Below, in pieces: positions 50,701-59,644 of a stretch of 64,000 bases of DNA. The DNA is from CAZMGB01 sp964565775 (lineage in GTDB: Bacteria > Chloroflexota > Dehalococcoidia > DSTF01 > JALHUB01), in the NCBI GenBank assembly GCA_964565775.1, contig CAZMGB010000016.1:25666-89665 (forward strand). The letters run 5' to 3'. Numbering within the stretch: position 1 is the first letter of the stretch; each line of letters opens with the position of its first letter. Made by a program: the position numbers and the translations under genes. The notes beneath the pieces are model-generated. The model was not told the origin of the DNA and did no database searches. It saw nothing but the letters and a program-made list of their open reading frames with translations.

Positions 50701-51411
50701 GTGCATTCGCAGGATACGGGCGCCGACGATCAGGTGCCCCCCGTCCGCGGAGGCGCCCACGTCGACCCGGTGCAGATGAAGGAGCGCATCAGCGAGCTTC
50801 GGTCGAAGCTCCGCGCCGTGGGACCGGTGAACGCTCAAGCCCAGGTCGACTACGCCCAGAACAAGGAGCGCCACGACTACCTGACGGGCCAGGTGGCCGA
50901 CCTGAAGCAGGCCGAGGCGTCGCTGCGAAAGGCGATCACCGAGCTGGAGGGCATTATCGGGAAGCGCTTCGACGTCACCTTCCAGAAGGTCAACGAGGAG
51001 TTTCAGCGCTACTTCGCCACCTTCTTCTCCGGCGGCCGCGCCGAGCTGGTGCTGGACGGGGACGGCGGCCTGGAGATGGTCGCCCGGCCCCCGGGCAAGC
51101 GCCTGGGCAACCTGTCGCTCCTCTCGGGCGGCGAACGGTCGCTGACGGCGGTGGCGCTGCTGTTCGCCCTCCTTCAGACCCATCCCTCGCCCATCTGCGT
51201 CCTGGACGAGGTGGACGCCATGCTGGACGACGCGAACGTCGACCGCTTCGCCGAGGCGCTGCGCCAGCTTGCGGAGCGCACGCAGTTCGTCATCATCACC
51301 CACAACCGGGGCACCATCGAGAAGGCCGACCACATCTACGGCATATCGATGGGGCCGGACAGCACCTCCAGCGTCCTCTCCCTCCGCCTCCAGGACGTGC
51401 CGCCCAACTGA
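47761..51411 (+). CDS. smc: Chromosome segregation protein SMC
   Basis: A condensin ATPase that organises and segregates the chromosome. The 1216 residues show the head N-half MYLKRLELLGFKSFA with Walker A GPNGVGKTNVAEALRWVLGEQ, a coiled-coil arm (about 170-510), a hinge (about 530-680, GVVGLVARLLRVPAGLERAI to LSGGGSPRAEAFF), and the second arm (about 690-1010). The head C-half has GPVNAQAQVDYAQ, the LSGGERSL signature and Walker B VLDEVDAMLDDANV. The 'MYLKRLELLGFKSFA' start fixes the ATG at 47761. The gene lies between rnc and ftsY, separated from ftsY by a repeat-rich spacer. Confidence 0.97.
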   Translation: MYLKRLELLGFKSFAARTVFEFGPGITAIVGPNGVGKTNVAEALRWVLGEQASRSLRARRQEDVIFVGSSKKAAVGMAEVSITLDNKDGWLPIDFSEVVVARRTYRDGDSEYLINRGRVRLRDVLDLFQRAQVGQNSYAFIGQGLVESVLRLRPEDRRALVEEAADVRRYRLKLEEAQSRLVSTHENLDRVGMLVREIAPRLSQLERQADRAATYTRLSGELAEALQIWYGHRSQQAQEGLTAARARCDQRREEVRQAQSNASACEEGLAALQSAIEGHQRDIAGRDSTLRELTNQLHRLDQTIALDEERHALLSSRQEELRAEIGELEKELEGQAAAVAETAERQATLEQEVEAARSRWAGARDELETLERELADARQKTLAAEEEDVRSRTALEEQEGRIQALETRAQWVSGSEEREERRTDLLARLAALGREFLEVVHEEKELEGRFESLTREQATLEGKLADDRAALASAEEELRSARLQRQQVEVQLELQSSAQGRYGAFDAGVRSVLAAAGLVMGDEGNASGPATLEGVVGLVARLLRVPAGLERAIEAALAENLEAIVFERLDDALAAIEMLAEQDAGLITAYPLDSLRSVHPLNLMRERGVIGVASKLVVCDSRYRPLVDTLLGRTIVVEDLATAHKAIKRGLGSVVTLDGVLLRPIGSLSGGGSPRAEAFFVRERELQELPEELERLDLARKELEERVASLREGLTPTETSLAAGRQELDALRTRRIAAGEALARHRSRLAVLQGEARWFYEERRRAEEAVARTSEEKLRLEKATARLRGERERSHEKATHAREAVAELAARRAPLQEALAKAGTALAALEGERQSQALLEKNLESGRARLEKQLESRRKHVLELETQCERLSEGLEKARREREARTREVTQIRQELEPAHQELAQLESRERSLRDELATARTRLLGAERALLEAESELRRREEDLDALRADLEREGLSLTDDGEVVRSPEPSPAVPPWLAVHSQDTGADDQVPPVRGGAHVDPVQMKERISELRSKLRAVGPVNAQAQVDYAQNKERHDYLTGQVADLKQAEASLRKAITELEGIIGKRFDVTFQKVNEEFQRYFATFFSGGRAELVLDGDGGLEMVARPPGKRLGNLSLLSGGERSLTAVALLFALLQTHPSPICVLDEVDAMLDDANVDRFAEALRQLAERTQFVIITHNRGTIEKADHIYGISMGPDSTSSVLSLRLQDVPPN

Positions 51412-51823
51412 CTGACATCCGAAGCTGCGGGATCACGGCCACGAACGAAATGGTCCGACAGGTTCTGGTATCCGTAGGTCGGGGTCTTGAGACCCCGACG
51501 GGTTCGCAAGGGTCTAAAGACCCCCGCCTACGACGCGGTCGCCGTGTCGGCTTATTCCCCCAAATGACTGCCTCAAACGCGAAGGCCGGGCTTGAGCCCG
51601 GCGCCCTCCCTCAAACGCGAAGGCCGGGCTTGAGCCCGGCTCCGTGCCAGCCTGAAGGCTGGCCTTCGGAGATGAAATCCCTCCACTTCGCGCTACGTCA
51701 CCCCCTCCATCCGACATGTCTCAAGCTCCGTGCCAGCCTGAAGGCTGGCCTTCGGAGATAGACCCTCTCCACTTCACCCTCCGTCACGCCCTCCATACCA
51801 CATGTCTCAAGGCGCAAGGTTCC
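51412..51823. repeat. Cluster of dispersed and tandem palindromic repeats between smc and ftsY
   Basis: No gene is supported in these 410 bases. Three repeat kinds occur. (a) GGGGTCTTGAGACCCCGACG near 51481, with a related GGGTCTAAAGACCC, is palindromic. (b) CCTCAAACGCGAAGGCCGGG followed by CTTGAGCCCGG occurs twice with a period of about 37 bases (51571 and 51608). (c) An 86-bp direct repeat starts GCTCCGTGCCAGCCTGAAGG and ends CATGTCTCAA (about 51639-51724 and 51725-51810). Element (c) shares its CCTGAAGGCTGGCCTTCG palindrome with 43.8 kb. Confidence 0.85.
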
Positions 51824-51852
51824 TTGACCCCCTTATGGCCTGATGCTAAGAT
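51824..51852 (+). promoter_or_regulatory. Promoter of ftsY
   Basis: TTGACC (51824-51829) and TAAGAT (51847-51852), spacer 17 bases. The predicted transcript starts near 51858, which leaves no room for an ftsY start codon upstream of 51862. Confidence 0.7.
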
Positions 51853-51876
51853 CGCCTGCAAGATAGGGGGTACACC

Positions 51877-52938
51877 CTGATTCGCCTGTTCCGTCGCTCC
51901 CCCAAGACCAAAGACGAGACTGAGGAAGCCGGCCCGGCTGAGCGTTCGGCTGAGCTCACGCCGGCACCTGCCGAAGACGGTGCTCCTGAGCCTGTCGAAG
52001 GGCCTCCGCCCCCTCTCCCCACCGAGGCCCTCGAGCGCACGCGCCGCTCCTGGTTCGGCCGCGTCGCCGGCCTCTTCGAGCGCGCCCGCATCGACGACGA
52101 CCTCTGGCTGGAGCTGGAGGAGTTGCTCATCGGCGCCGACACGGGCGTGAGCACGACTCAGGACATCCTGGCGCGTCTCCAGGAGCGCGTGGAGAAGGAG
52201 CGCATGCGGGAGCCGGCACTCGTGCGGGCCGCCCTCAAGAGAGAGCTCGTTGCCATCCTGGAACGGGTCGAGCCACGGGGTCGCCTCTGGCTCGACGGCG
52301 AGGGCGATGCGCGTGCTGAGGCCCCAAGGCCGGCCATCGTGCTTGTGGTGGGCGTCAACGGCACCGGCAAGACGACCTGTATCGCCAAGCTCGCCCACGC
52401 CTATCGCCGCGACGGCGGACACGTCGTGCTCGCTGCCGCCGACACCTTCCGCGCCGCCGCCATCGACCAGCTCAAGCAATGGGGCGAGCGCATAGACGCC
52501 GATGTGGTCGCGCACAGGGAAGGGGCCGACCCCGGCGCCGTCACCTTCGACGCCCTGTCGGCGGCCGAGAGCCGGGGCGCCGACGTCGTCATCATCGACA
52601 CGGCCGGCCGCCTGCACACCAAGGCCAACCTCATGGAAGAGCTGCGCAAGATCCGGCGGGTCATCGAGCGCAAGGATGCCTCCGCGCCGCACGAGGTGCT
52701 GCTCGTTCTCGACGCCACTACCGGCCAGAACGCACTCGTCCAGGCCCGCGCTTTCTCAGAGATGACCGACGTTACCGCTATCTGCCTTGCCAAGCTCGAC
52801 GGCACTTCCAAGGGAGGCATCGTCTTCGCCATCTCCGACCAGTTGGGCATACCGGTGCGCTTCGTCGGTACCGGCGAGGGGCCCGATGACCTGAGCCTTT
52901 TCTCGCCCGAAGACTTTGTCGAAGCCCTCTTCGCGTAG
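51877..52938 (+). CDS. ftsY: Signal recognition particle receptor FtsY, probable CTG start
   Basis: The membrane-associated GTPase that docks SRP-ribosome complexes at the translocon. The NG domain (about 80-353) has GVNGTGKTTCIAKLAHAY, AADTFRAAAIDQLKQWG, DTAGRLHTKANLMEELRK and AKLDGTSKGG. The first ordinary start codon is a TTG at 52123, inside the conserved 'LEELLIGADTGV' helix. Upstream the same frame encodes IRLFRRSPKTKDE and an acidic, proline-rich A-domain, with no ATG/GTG/TTG after the in-frame stop at 51847. CTG 51877 (giving M-I-R-L-F-R-R) has AGGGGG six bases upstream; ATT 51880 is the alternative. The linker contains the palindrome CCTGAGCCTGTCGAAGG. Gene certain, start inferred. 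Confidence 0.9.
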   Translation: MIRLFRRSPKTKDETEEAGPAERSAELTPAPAEDGAPEPVEGPPPPLPTEALERTRRSWFGRVAGLFERARIDDDLWLELEELLIGADTGVSTTQDILARLQERVEKERMREPALVRAALKRELVAILERVEPRGRLWLDGEGDARAEAPRPAIVLVVGVNGTGKTTCIAKLAHAYRRDGGHVVLAAADTFRAAAIDQLKQWGERIDADVVAHREGADPGAVTFDALSAAESRGADVVIIDTAGRLHTKANLMEELRKIRRVIERKDASAPHEVLLVLDATTGQNALVQARAFSEMTDVTAICLAKLDGTSKGGIVFAISDQLGIPVRFVGTGEGPDDLSLFSPEDFVEALFA

Positions 52939-53055
52939 ATTGCCTTTCGCCGTCCGCCAGAGCCCGGGCCAACGTCTCCCGGCCCGATAGCGCACCCGCC
53001 CGCCGGACGGCCAGGTGTTTCCCGGGGCGGGGGCGGCCTGCCTTAGGATGGGAGC

Positions 53056-55455
53056 GTGAGCGAAACCCTATCTTGGTGGCTCATACTGGAGCTGATGGGG
53101 CTGGTGGCCTTTCCCCTCGCCTTCGCCCTGTTCCGCCGCCTGCCCGACGGCGGCTACTCCTTCAGTAAGCCCCTGGGCATCCTCTTCATCGGCTACGTCT
53201 TCTGGATCCTGGGTACCATCGGCATCCTGCCCAACACCGTGCGCGGAGCGGCCTGGGCCCTGACCTTCGTGGCGGCGGCAGCGGCGTGGACCGTCTGGCG
53301 CCGGCGCTCCGACCTGGCGGCCTACCTGCGTGAGAAGTGGCGCCTGGTGCTCTTCATCGAGGTGCTGTTCACAGGCGCGTTCTTCCTCGCCGTCTTCCTT
53401 CGCTCCTTCGTCCCCGACATCAGCGGCACCGAGAAGCCGATGGACCTCCTCTTCCTGAATGCCGCCAGCCGCAGCGACGGCTTCCCGCCCCAGGACCCCT
53501 GGCTCTCCGGCAGCTCCATCAGCTACTACTACTTCGGCTACCTCATGGTGGCGATGATAGGAAAGCTGGCGGTGGTTCCGACGAGCATCGGCTTCAACCT
53601 GGGGGTAGCCATGATAGCGGCGCTGGCAGTGACCGCCGCCTTCGGAATCGTCTACAACCTGATGGCGGCGCGGCGATCGAACAACCCGGCGCCCGCGGCT
53701 GCAGCGCCTCTCTTGGGAGCGCCGCTCCTCTTCGGGCTCGTGGCAGCGGCCTTCGTCGCGGTGCTTGGCAACCTGGAGGGACTGCTGGAGCTGTTCGCCG
53801 CTCACGGCATCGGCCCTTCCAGCTTCTGGAGCTGGATCGACATCAAGGGGCTCTCTGCCAGCAATACCACGACCTCCTGGTATCCCACCGAGCAGTGGTT
53901 CTGGTGGCGCGCCACCCGCATCCTCAGCATCCAGCCAGACGGCATCACCGAGTTTCCCTTTTTTAGCTTTCTTTTGGGTGATCTCCATCCTCACGTCATG
54001 GCGCTGCCCTTCGTCCTGCTCACCGTGGGAGCAGGGGTGGCACTCTTCCTCTCAGGCGAGAGGCTGGATCTCGCGTTCTGGTCCCGGCGACCGCTCGTTC
54101 TGGTGGCGCTGGTCATCATGGTTGGGTCGTTGCTCTTCCTGAACACCTGGGACATGCCCACCTTCGCCTTCCTCCTGGTCGTCATCGCCTTCGCCCGCAA
54201 CCGGCTGCTCGCCAGCGGCTGGCGCTGGAGCCTGCTGGCCGATACGGCAGGGTTCGCACTGCCGCTGGTCGTCCTGGCGGTACTCGCCTATCTCCCCTTC
54301 TACTTCGATTTCCACACGCAGGCATCAGGGCTGGAGCCGGTGGAGGGGGGCGCCACCCGTCTCAACCACGAGCTCATCTTCTGGGGCCCCTTCGCCGTGC
54401 TCCTGGTCCCCTTCGTCTTGTGGACGCTCCTGCGGGACGAGGGCTGGCGCTGGCTGACCGCCGACCGGGTGCAGCTCGCCGCGGTCCCTTCTGCACTCAT
54501 TCTCGTAGTCTGGGTCATCTGGGTGCTGGCGAAAGGCGGCGTCGGTAACCTGAGCGACCAGCTTTCGGCGCGGGGGGCGAACTGGCTCACCGACCTGGCG
54601 CTCATAGCGCTTCTCACTACGACGATCCTCGCCCTGTGGCGCGAACTGGGGGACTCGGGAGACGAGGAAGACCGGCGCCTGGTCGTCTTCGCCCTCATCG
54701 CCAGCGGCGTGGGCGCGCTGCTCGTCCTCGGCACCGAGTTCTTCTTCGTCAACGACACCTTCGGCAGTCGCATGAACACCGTCTTCAAGCTCTACTATCA
54801 GGCGTGGCTCCTGCTGGCCGTTGCCAGCGCCCTCGCCCTCTATCGCCTGGCATCGGCCTGGCTCTCAGGGCCACGCGCGCCCTGGAACTGGCGTCGGACC
54901 TTGGGGTGGGCATGGGCCGGTGCCAGCGGCCTTGTTCTCGCCGCTGCCCTGGTCTATCCTCTAAGCGCCACCCTGAACCGCACCGACGAATTGGGGGGCG
55001 CTCGTGGCCTGGATGGCCTGGCCTTCGCCCGGCGCAACGACCCCGATGAGTTCGCGGCGGTGCGCTGGCTCGCGGACCACGTCGTGGGCGAAGCCGTGAT
55101 CGCCGAGGCCGTGGGCGGCAGCTATAGCGCGGCCGGGCGGGTATCGGCGTGGACGGGAATCCCCACAATCCTCGGCTGGCCCGGCCATGAGCTCCAGTGG
55201 CGGGGCTCCTACGCCCCCTTCGAAGGCCGGGAAGCTGATGTGGATCGTATCTTTGGGGGTACGGACGAGGCCGAGACGAAGGAGTTGCTGGCCAAGTACA
55301 ACGTGCGATACATCTTCGTCGGCAGCGTGGAGCGCGACAAGTACTCGCCGGAGGCGCTCGCCAAGTTCAAGGACATGTTCCAGGTAGCTTTCCAGCAGGG
55401 CAACGTCACCATCTACCGCGTGGTGGGCCCTGTGGCGCCGGAGGCGGCGCCCTAG
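53056..55455 (+). CDS. DUF2298 (Chlor_Arch_YYY) multi-membrane protein
   Basis: A 799-residue membrane protein with about twelve TM segments. It begins SETLSWWLILELMGLVAFPLAF and contains GGYSFSKPLGILFIGYVFWILG, then FVPDISGTEKPMDLLFLNAA and SGSSISYYYFGYL. The acidic, aromatic outer loops and the 'YYY' run are the hallmarks of the DUF2298 family, described in Chloroflexi and archaea and thought to be related to GT39-type membrane glycosyltransferases. The soluble tail (about 640-799) includes ILGWPGHELQWRG and NVRYIFVGSVERDKY. The start is a GTG at 53056. It lies 28 bases upstream of the GT39-NHL gene, its usual neighbour, so the two probably work together. Confidence 0.88.
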   Translation: MSETLSWWLILELMGLVAFPLAFALFRRLPDGGYSFSKPLGILFIGYVFWILGTIGILPNTVRGAAWALTFVAAAAAWTVWRRRSDLAAYLREKWRLVLFIEVLFTGAFFLAVFLRSFVPDISGTEKPMDLLFLNAASRSDGFPPQDPWLSGSSISYYYFGYLMVAMIGKLAVVPTSIGFNLGVAMIAALAVTAAFGIVYNLMAARRSNNPAPAAAAPLLGAPLLFGLVAAAFVAVLGNLEGLLELFAAHGIGPSSFWSWIDIKGLSASNTTTSWYPTEQWFWWRATRILSIQPDGITEFPFFSFLLGDLHPHVMALPFVLLTVGAGVALFLSGERLDLAFWSRRPLVLVALVIMVGSLLFLNTWDMPTFAFLLVVIAFARNRLLASGWRWSLLADTAGFALPLVVLAVLAYLPFYFDFHTQASGLEPVEGGATRLNHELIFWGPFAVLLVPFVLWTLLRDEGWRWLTADRVQLAAVPSALILVVWVIWVLAKGGVGNLSDQLSARGANWLTDLALIALLTTTILALWRELGDSGDEEDRRLVVFALIASGVGALLVLGTEFFFVNDTFGSRMNTVFKLYYQAWLLLAVASALALYRLASAWLSGPRAPWNWRRTLGWAWAGASGLVLAAALVYPLSATLNRTDELGGARGLDGLAFARRNDPDEFAAVRWLADHVVGEAVIAEAVGGSYSAAGRVSAWTGIPTILGWPGHELQWRGSYAPFEGREADVDRIFGGTDEAETKELLAKYNVRYIFVGSVERDKYSPEALAKFKDMFQVAFQQGNVTIYRVVGPVAPEAAP

Positions 55456-55483
55456 AATACGGTGAGGGTGGAGAGCCACGCCG

Positions 55484-58400
55484 ATGCAGGCTAGCGCCGT
55501 CTCCGACTGGGCGCGCGACCGCCAGGACGACGTCGTCGCCTGGTTCCAGGACAACTTCCCTCGGGGATGGGATCTCTTCGCCCTCGGCGTCCTCGTCGCC
55601 ATCGCCTTCGGCCTCCGCTTCTGGGACCTGGGCGCCCGTGCTCTCCACCACGACGAGAGCCTGCACGCCCAGTTCAGTTGGTACCTCCAGCAGGGTCGCG
55701 GCTACAGCCACGACCCTCTGATGCACGGCCCCTTCCAGTTCCACGTGAACGCCCTGTCCTTCGTCCTCTTCGGCGCCAGCGACTACACGGCCCGCGTCCC
55801 GGCGGCTCTCTTCGGCACGGCACTGGTGGCGCTGCCCTTCTTCCTGCGCGGCTACCTGGGCCGGGTCGGCGCCCTGGTGGCGGCAGCCTTCATCACCTTC
55901 TCGCCGACGCTCCTCTACTTCAGCCGCTTCACCCGCGAGGACATCTACACCGCCTTCTGGACCCTGGGCATGGTGGTGTTCATCTGGCGCTACCTGGCGG
56001 AGAAACGCAACCTCTACCTCTACCTGACCGCCGCCTTCATGGCGTTGAGCTTCGCCACCAAGGAGACGACGTATCTGACAGTCGCCATCTTCTTCGTCTT
56101 TCTCGAAGTCATGCTGGCCGGGGAGCTCGTGGGCCAGGTGCGCCGCAGGCACGACTTGAGCCCGGAGCGCACGGCGGCACTGCTGCTGGTGCTCCTGCCG
56201 ACGGCGTGGCTCGTGGCGATCTCCTGGCCGCTGACGGGCGGCCTGCGTCGACAGTGGGGCATGGAGGAGCTCCCCGCCGTCGCCAATCTGCTGATCGTGG
56301 TGGGCACGCTGGCGGCGCCCCAGTACGCCGGGGGAATCCAACTACTCCACGACAGGGCTCTTGCAGCGGCTATCCTTCTTGGAGTGGTGGCGGGCGTTGG
56401 CGCGGCGGCACTGGCTGTGGTGCTTGCTCGCACATCCGGCAGCTCCCTTGCTCAGTCCGCGATGATGGGGGCCGCCGCCCTCATCGTCGTCGGCCTGTGC
56501 GTCGGTGCGCTTGTCGCGTGGCTTGGCTCCGTTGTGCCCCCGAACCAGGGCTACCAGCGGGCGGGCGGCTGCTACCCCACCGAGTGCGACACGCGCAACG
56601 CTACTGTTTCTGTACTGCTCATCGTCAGCATCTACGTCGGCCTTATGTGGAACCCGGTAGTCTGGCTGATCAGCGCCGGCGCTTTCTACGTTCCGTATGT
56701 CCTCCTGTTTACGACGTTCTTCTCCAACCCGGCGGGGTTCTGGTCCGGCATATGGGGCTCCACCGACTACTGGATCGAGCAGCAGTCGGTCCGCCGTGGC
56801 GACCAGCCCGACTACTACTACTTCATCCTGCTGCCGCTGTACGAGTTCCTGCCCCTATTCTTCGCTGTGATGGGCGCCGTGTGGTACGCGATCCGCGGGA
56901 CGGCGTTTACCCGCTTTCTCGTGTTCTGGGCCGTCGCCACTCTGTTCGCCTTCACCCTGGCCGCCGAGAAGATGCCGTGGCTCAACGTGCACCTGGCCCT
57001 TCCAGTCGCCCTGCTCGCCGCTGTCGCCATCAACGACCTCTACGGCCGGTTCGCCCGCCCGATACGGCTCGAACTGCCCGACCCGAGGGTGCTGATGGCG
57101 CTGGCGGGCGCATCCGCGCTGCTGGCGATCGCGGTACCGCTGGCGATGGGCGGCGGGCCGGCCGCGACGGCCATCGGCCTCTTGCTGGCGCTGGTCACGC
57201 TGGGAGCCGTGGCCGCCGCCTACTGGGCCGGCGGAGCGAGGAGCCTCACTCAGGCGGGCGGCATTGCCATCGGCGTCTTCCTGGCGGTGCTGTCGGTGCG
57301 GGCGGCCTGGACCGCCAGCTTCGAGTACGGCGACATCCCCAGGGAGATGCTGGTGTACACTCAGACATCGCCCGACATCCCCCGTCTCGCCGATGAGATC
57401 AAGCACGTCGCCGAAGCTACGGGGCAGGGGTACGACATCCCCATCGTCGTGGACTCGAGCGAGGGCTTCAGTTGGCCCTGGGCCTGGTACCTGCGCGACT
57501 ACAAGAACGTCAGCTATCCGGCGCTCACCAGCAACGAGTCTGTGACGCCCGGCGCTATCCTGCTCGTCAGCCAGTCCAACGTAGCGAACCTGAATCTGGA
57601 CCCTACTCTCTATGGAGAGAGTATCCCCTACGTGCACCGCTGGTGGTTCCCCGAGGCCTACCGGGGCGCCACCCTCGGAAGTTTCCTCACCGACTTGTTC
57701 ACGGGCCGCGGCTGGCACACTTGGCGTCAGTACTTCATTTCGCGCATCCCTCCGGGGGCCACCGGACCAGCCGACGCCGAGCGGGTGCTGGGCACCGTGA
57801 ACGCGACGGCCTTCTTCCCGACGAGCTACGAGACCGCCATCAGCGAACTGCCCGGCGGGGAGACACTGCCGCCTGCAACACCTGTCGTAGTCGAAGGGCA
57901 GCTCATCATCGGCGGGCCCGGTGCCGGCCGGGGCCAATTCAACGCGCCGGCGGGCCTGGCGCTGGACGCGCAGGGCAACCTCTATGTGGCGGACAGCAAG
58001 AACAACCGCATTGAGAAGTTCGACGCCCAAGGCGAGTTCCTGGGAGCATGGGGCACGTTCGGCGGCGGCGAGGGTCAGTTCAACGAGCCGTGGGGGGTCG
58101 CCGTCGACGGGGACGGCAATATCTATGTGGCTGATACATGGAACCACCGCATCCAGAAATTCGACGCCGACTTCCACTTCGTCAAGGCCTGGGGGCAGCC
58201 CTTCCTGGAGGTGGGCGCGAGGGAGCCCGAGCCTCTGGAGCTCTTCGGGCCACGGGACATCGCCATCGACGGCGATGGCAACCTCTGGGTGACCGACACC
58301 GGCAACAAGCGGATATTGAAGTTCTCGCCCGACGGCGATGTGCTGGGCGCCTTCGGACGCGAGGGGGACGGCCCGGGCGAGTTCCGCGAGCCAGTCGGCA

Positions 58401-58771
58401 TCGCCGTCGGCCCTGACGGCGACATCTACGTGGCCGACGCCTGGAACCAGCGCGTCCAGGGCTTCGACAGCGATTTCAGCTATCTGGGCGAGTTTGCGGT
58501 CAAGACCTGGGGCAGCCAGGATGTCACGGACAAGCCCTATCTCACCGTGCTGGACAGCGGCGACGTCGTCCTCACCGATCCTGCCAACGGAAACGTCCTC
58601 GTTTACAGCAGCGCCGGTGAATTGCAGGGCACCTGGCAACTGCCCGCCGGCGCGGGCGGCCCCGGGCGCCCTGTAGGTATCGTCGCCGACGGACAGGGGA
58701 ACGTATTCGTGTCAGACGGCACCGCCAGCGATGTGCGCCGGATCCCGATTTCGACTATCATGGGCCCCTAG
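55484..58771 (+). CDS. GT39-like flippase-associated membrane protein (Agl23 type) fused to NHL repeats
   Basis: A 1095-residue protein. Residues 1 to about 640 form a GT39-like membrane domain with LGARALHHDESLHAQFSWYL (acidic outer loop), HGPFQFHVNALSFVLFG and FSRFTREDIYTAFW, the pattern of the TIGR03663/Agl23 proteins of Chloroflexi and archaea. An extracytoplasmic part follows (about 640-800). Residues about 805-1095 are five or six NHL-type beta-propeller repeats (GQFNAPAGLALDAQGNLYVA, GEFREPVGIAVGPDGDIYVA). A propeller suggests binding of protein or glycan outside the membrane. It is downstream of the DUF2298 gene and probably cotranscribed; a role in surface glycosylation is inferred. 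Confidence 0.88.
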   Translation: MQASAVSDWARDRQDDVVAWFQDNFPRGWDLFALGVLVAIAFGLRFWDLGARALHHDESLHAQFSWYLQQGRGYSHDPLMHGPFQFHVNALSFVLFGASDYTARVPAALFGTALVALPFFLRGYLGRVGALVAAAFITFSPTLLYFSRFTREDIYTAFWTLGMVVFIWRYLAEKRNLYLYLTAAFMALSFATKETTYLTVAIFFVFLEVMLAGELVGQVRRRHDLSPERTAALLLVLLPTAWLVAISWPLTGGLRRQWGMEELPAVANLLIVVGTLAAPQYAGGIQLLHDRALAAAILLGVVAGVGAAALAVVLARTSGSSLAQSAMMGAAALIVVGLCVGALVAWLGSVVPPNQGYQRAGGCYPTECDTRNATVSVLLIVSIYVGLMWNPVVWLISAGAFYVPYVLLFTTFFSNPAGFWSGIWGSTDYWIEQQSVRRGDQPDYYYFILLPLYEFLPLFFAVMGAVWYAIRGTAFTRFLVFWAVATLFAFTLAAEKMPWLNVHLALPVALLAAVAINDLYGRFARPIRLELPDPRVLMALAGASALLAIAVPLAMGGGPAATAIGLLLALVTLGAVAAAYWAGGARSLTQAGGIAIGVFLAVLSVRAAWTASFEYGDIPREMLVYTQTSPDIPRLADEIKHVAEATGQGYDIPIVVDSSEGFSWPWAWYLRDYKNVSYPALTSNESVTPGAILLVSQSNVANLNLDPTLYGESIPYVHRWWFPEAYRGATLGSFLTDLFTGRGWHTWRQYFISRIPPGATGPADAERVLGTVNATAFFPTSYETAISELPGGETLPPATPVVVEGQLIIGGPGAGRGQFNAPAGLALDAQGNLYVADSKNNRIEKFDAQGEFLGAWGTFGGGEGQFNEPWGVAVDGDGNIYVADTWNHRIQKFDADFHFVKAWGQPFLEVGAREPEPLELFGPRDIAIDGDGNLWVTDTGNKRILKFSPDGDVLGAFGREGDGPGEFREPVGIAVGPDGDIYVADAWNQRVQGFDSDFSYLGEFAVKTWGSQDVTDKPYLTVLDSGDVVLTDPANGNVLVYSSAGELQGTWQLPAGAGGPGRPVGIVADGQGNVFVSDGTASDVRRIPISTIMGP

Positions 58772-58807
58772 GACGGCCCGGAACCGAGCGGAAAGGCGAC
58801 CGCGCCG

Positions 58808-59512
58808 TTGGAACTCCTCCGCGATCTTGCCGATGCTTTCCTCGCCTTCGCCGACGCTCACCTCTACTTGGCCCTTTTCGTCCTTATCTTCATAGAGGAA
58901 GCCGGCGTGCCCCTGCCGGTTCCCGGCGACACCTTCATCCTCCTGGCAGGCGCCCGGACTTCCGGTGGCGAGGGCAGCCCCTTCATTGCCGCCCTTCTGG
59001 TGGTCCTTGCCACCCTCTTCGGGTCGTCGATCCTCTACTGGATCTCGCGGCAGGGCGGCATGCCCGTCCTGCTGCGCATTTCGCGCTTCCTGCGCATCCG
59101 CGAGGATCGCGTGGATAGGGCGGGCCGCTGGCTACGGGCGCACCGGGGCCCGGCAATCGTCTTCGGCCGGCTGACGCCGGGACTGCGTACGGTGACCTCG
59201 GTGGCCGCCGGCACGTTCTCGGTCAACTACGCGGCGTTTCTGGGCTATACGGCGATCTCGGCGACCCTCTGGGCCGCGATATACCTCACGCTGGGCGCCT
59301 CGATCCGCTCCTTCTACCGCACCCTCGGCGACTGGCTGTGGCCTCCCAACCCTCTTACACTGGCGCTCGCGATCTTCATTATCGTGGCGGCGGTGGTGGC
59401 CCTGCGACGCCGTGCCTGGCTCGCGGATGCCAGGGCGGCCCTGTCGCGACGGGGCACCAAGGCGACCTCCTCCAAGCAGGACGCTCGCCTTCCCCGCCGC
59501 CTATCGCGTTGA
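58808..59512 (+). CDS. DedA family membrane protein
   Basis: A 234-residue member of the DedA/VTT family of lipid scramblases or undecaprenyl-phosphate flippases, relevant to carrier recycling. It has EEAGVPLPVPGDTFILLAG (the family E-x-x-x-P-x-P-G-E/D motif), FGSSILYWISRQGG, FGRLTPGLRTVTSVAAGTF (the F-x-R-x-x-P-x-x-R signature), and TM helices to the end. A basic tail of about 40 residues follows. The start is a TTG at 58808 with GGAAAGG upstream. It follows the GT39-NHL gene by 36 bases, so it may recycle the lipid carrier used there. Confidence 0.9.
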   Translation: MELLRDLADAFLAFADAHLYLALFVLIFIEEAGVPLPVPGDTFILLAGARTSGGEGSPFIAALLVVLATLFGSSILYWISRQGGMPVLLRISRFLRIREDRVDRAGRWLRAHRGPAIVFGRLTPGLRTVTSVAAGTFSVNYAAFLGYTAISATLWAAIYLTLGASIRSFYRTLGDWLWPPNPLTLALAIFIIVAAVVALRRRAWLADARAALSRRGTKATSSKQDARLPRRLSR

Positions 59513-59644
59513 CCCCCTTCTCGGCGCCACCCTATAATGAGTGCCGTTCACCGCCGATCGCAGTGATGAGGCAGGCTCTCAGTCCCGGGAGGCACCCCCG
59601 TAGCCACCGCACAAACGGCCCTCTGGCGAAGCCCTCGAATCTGG

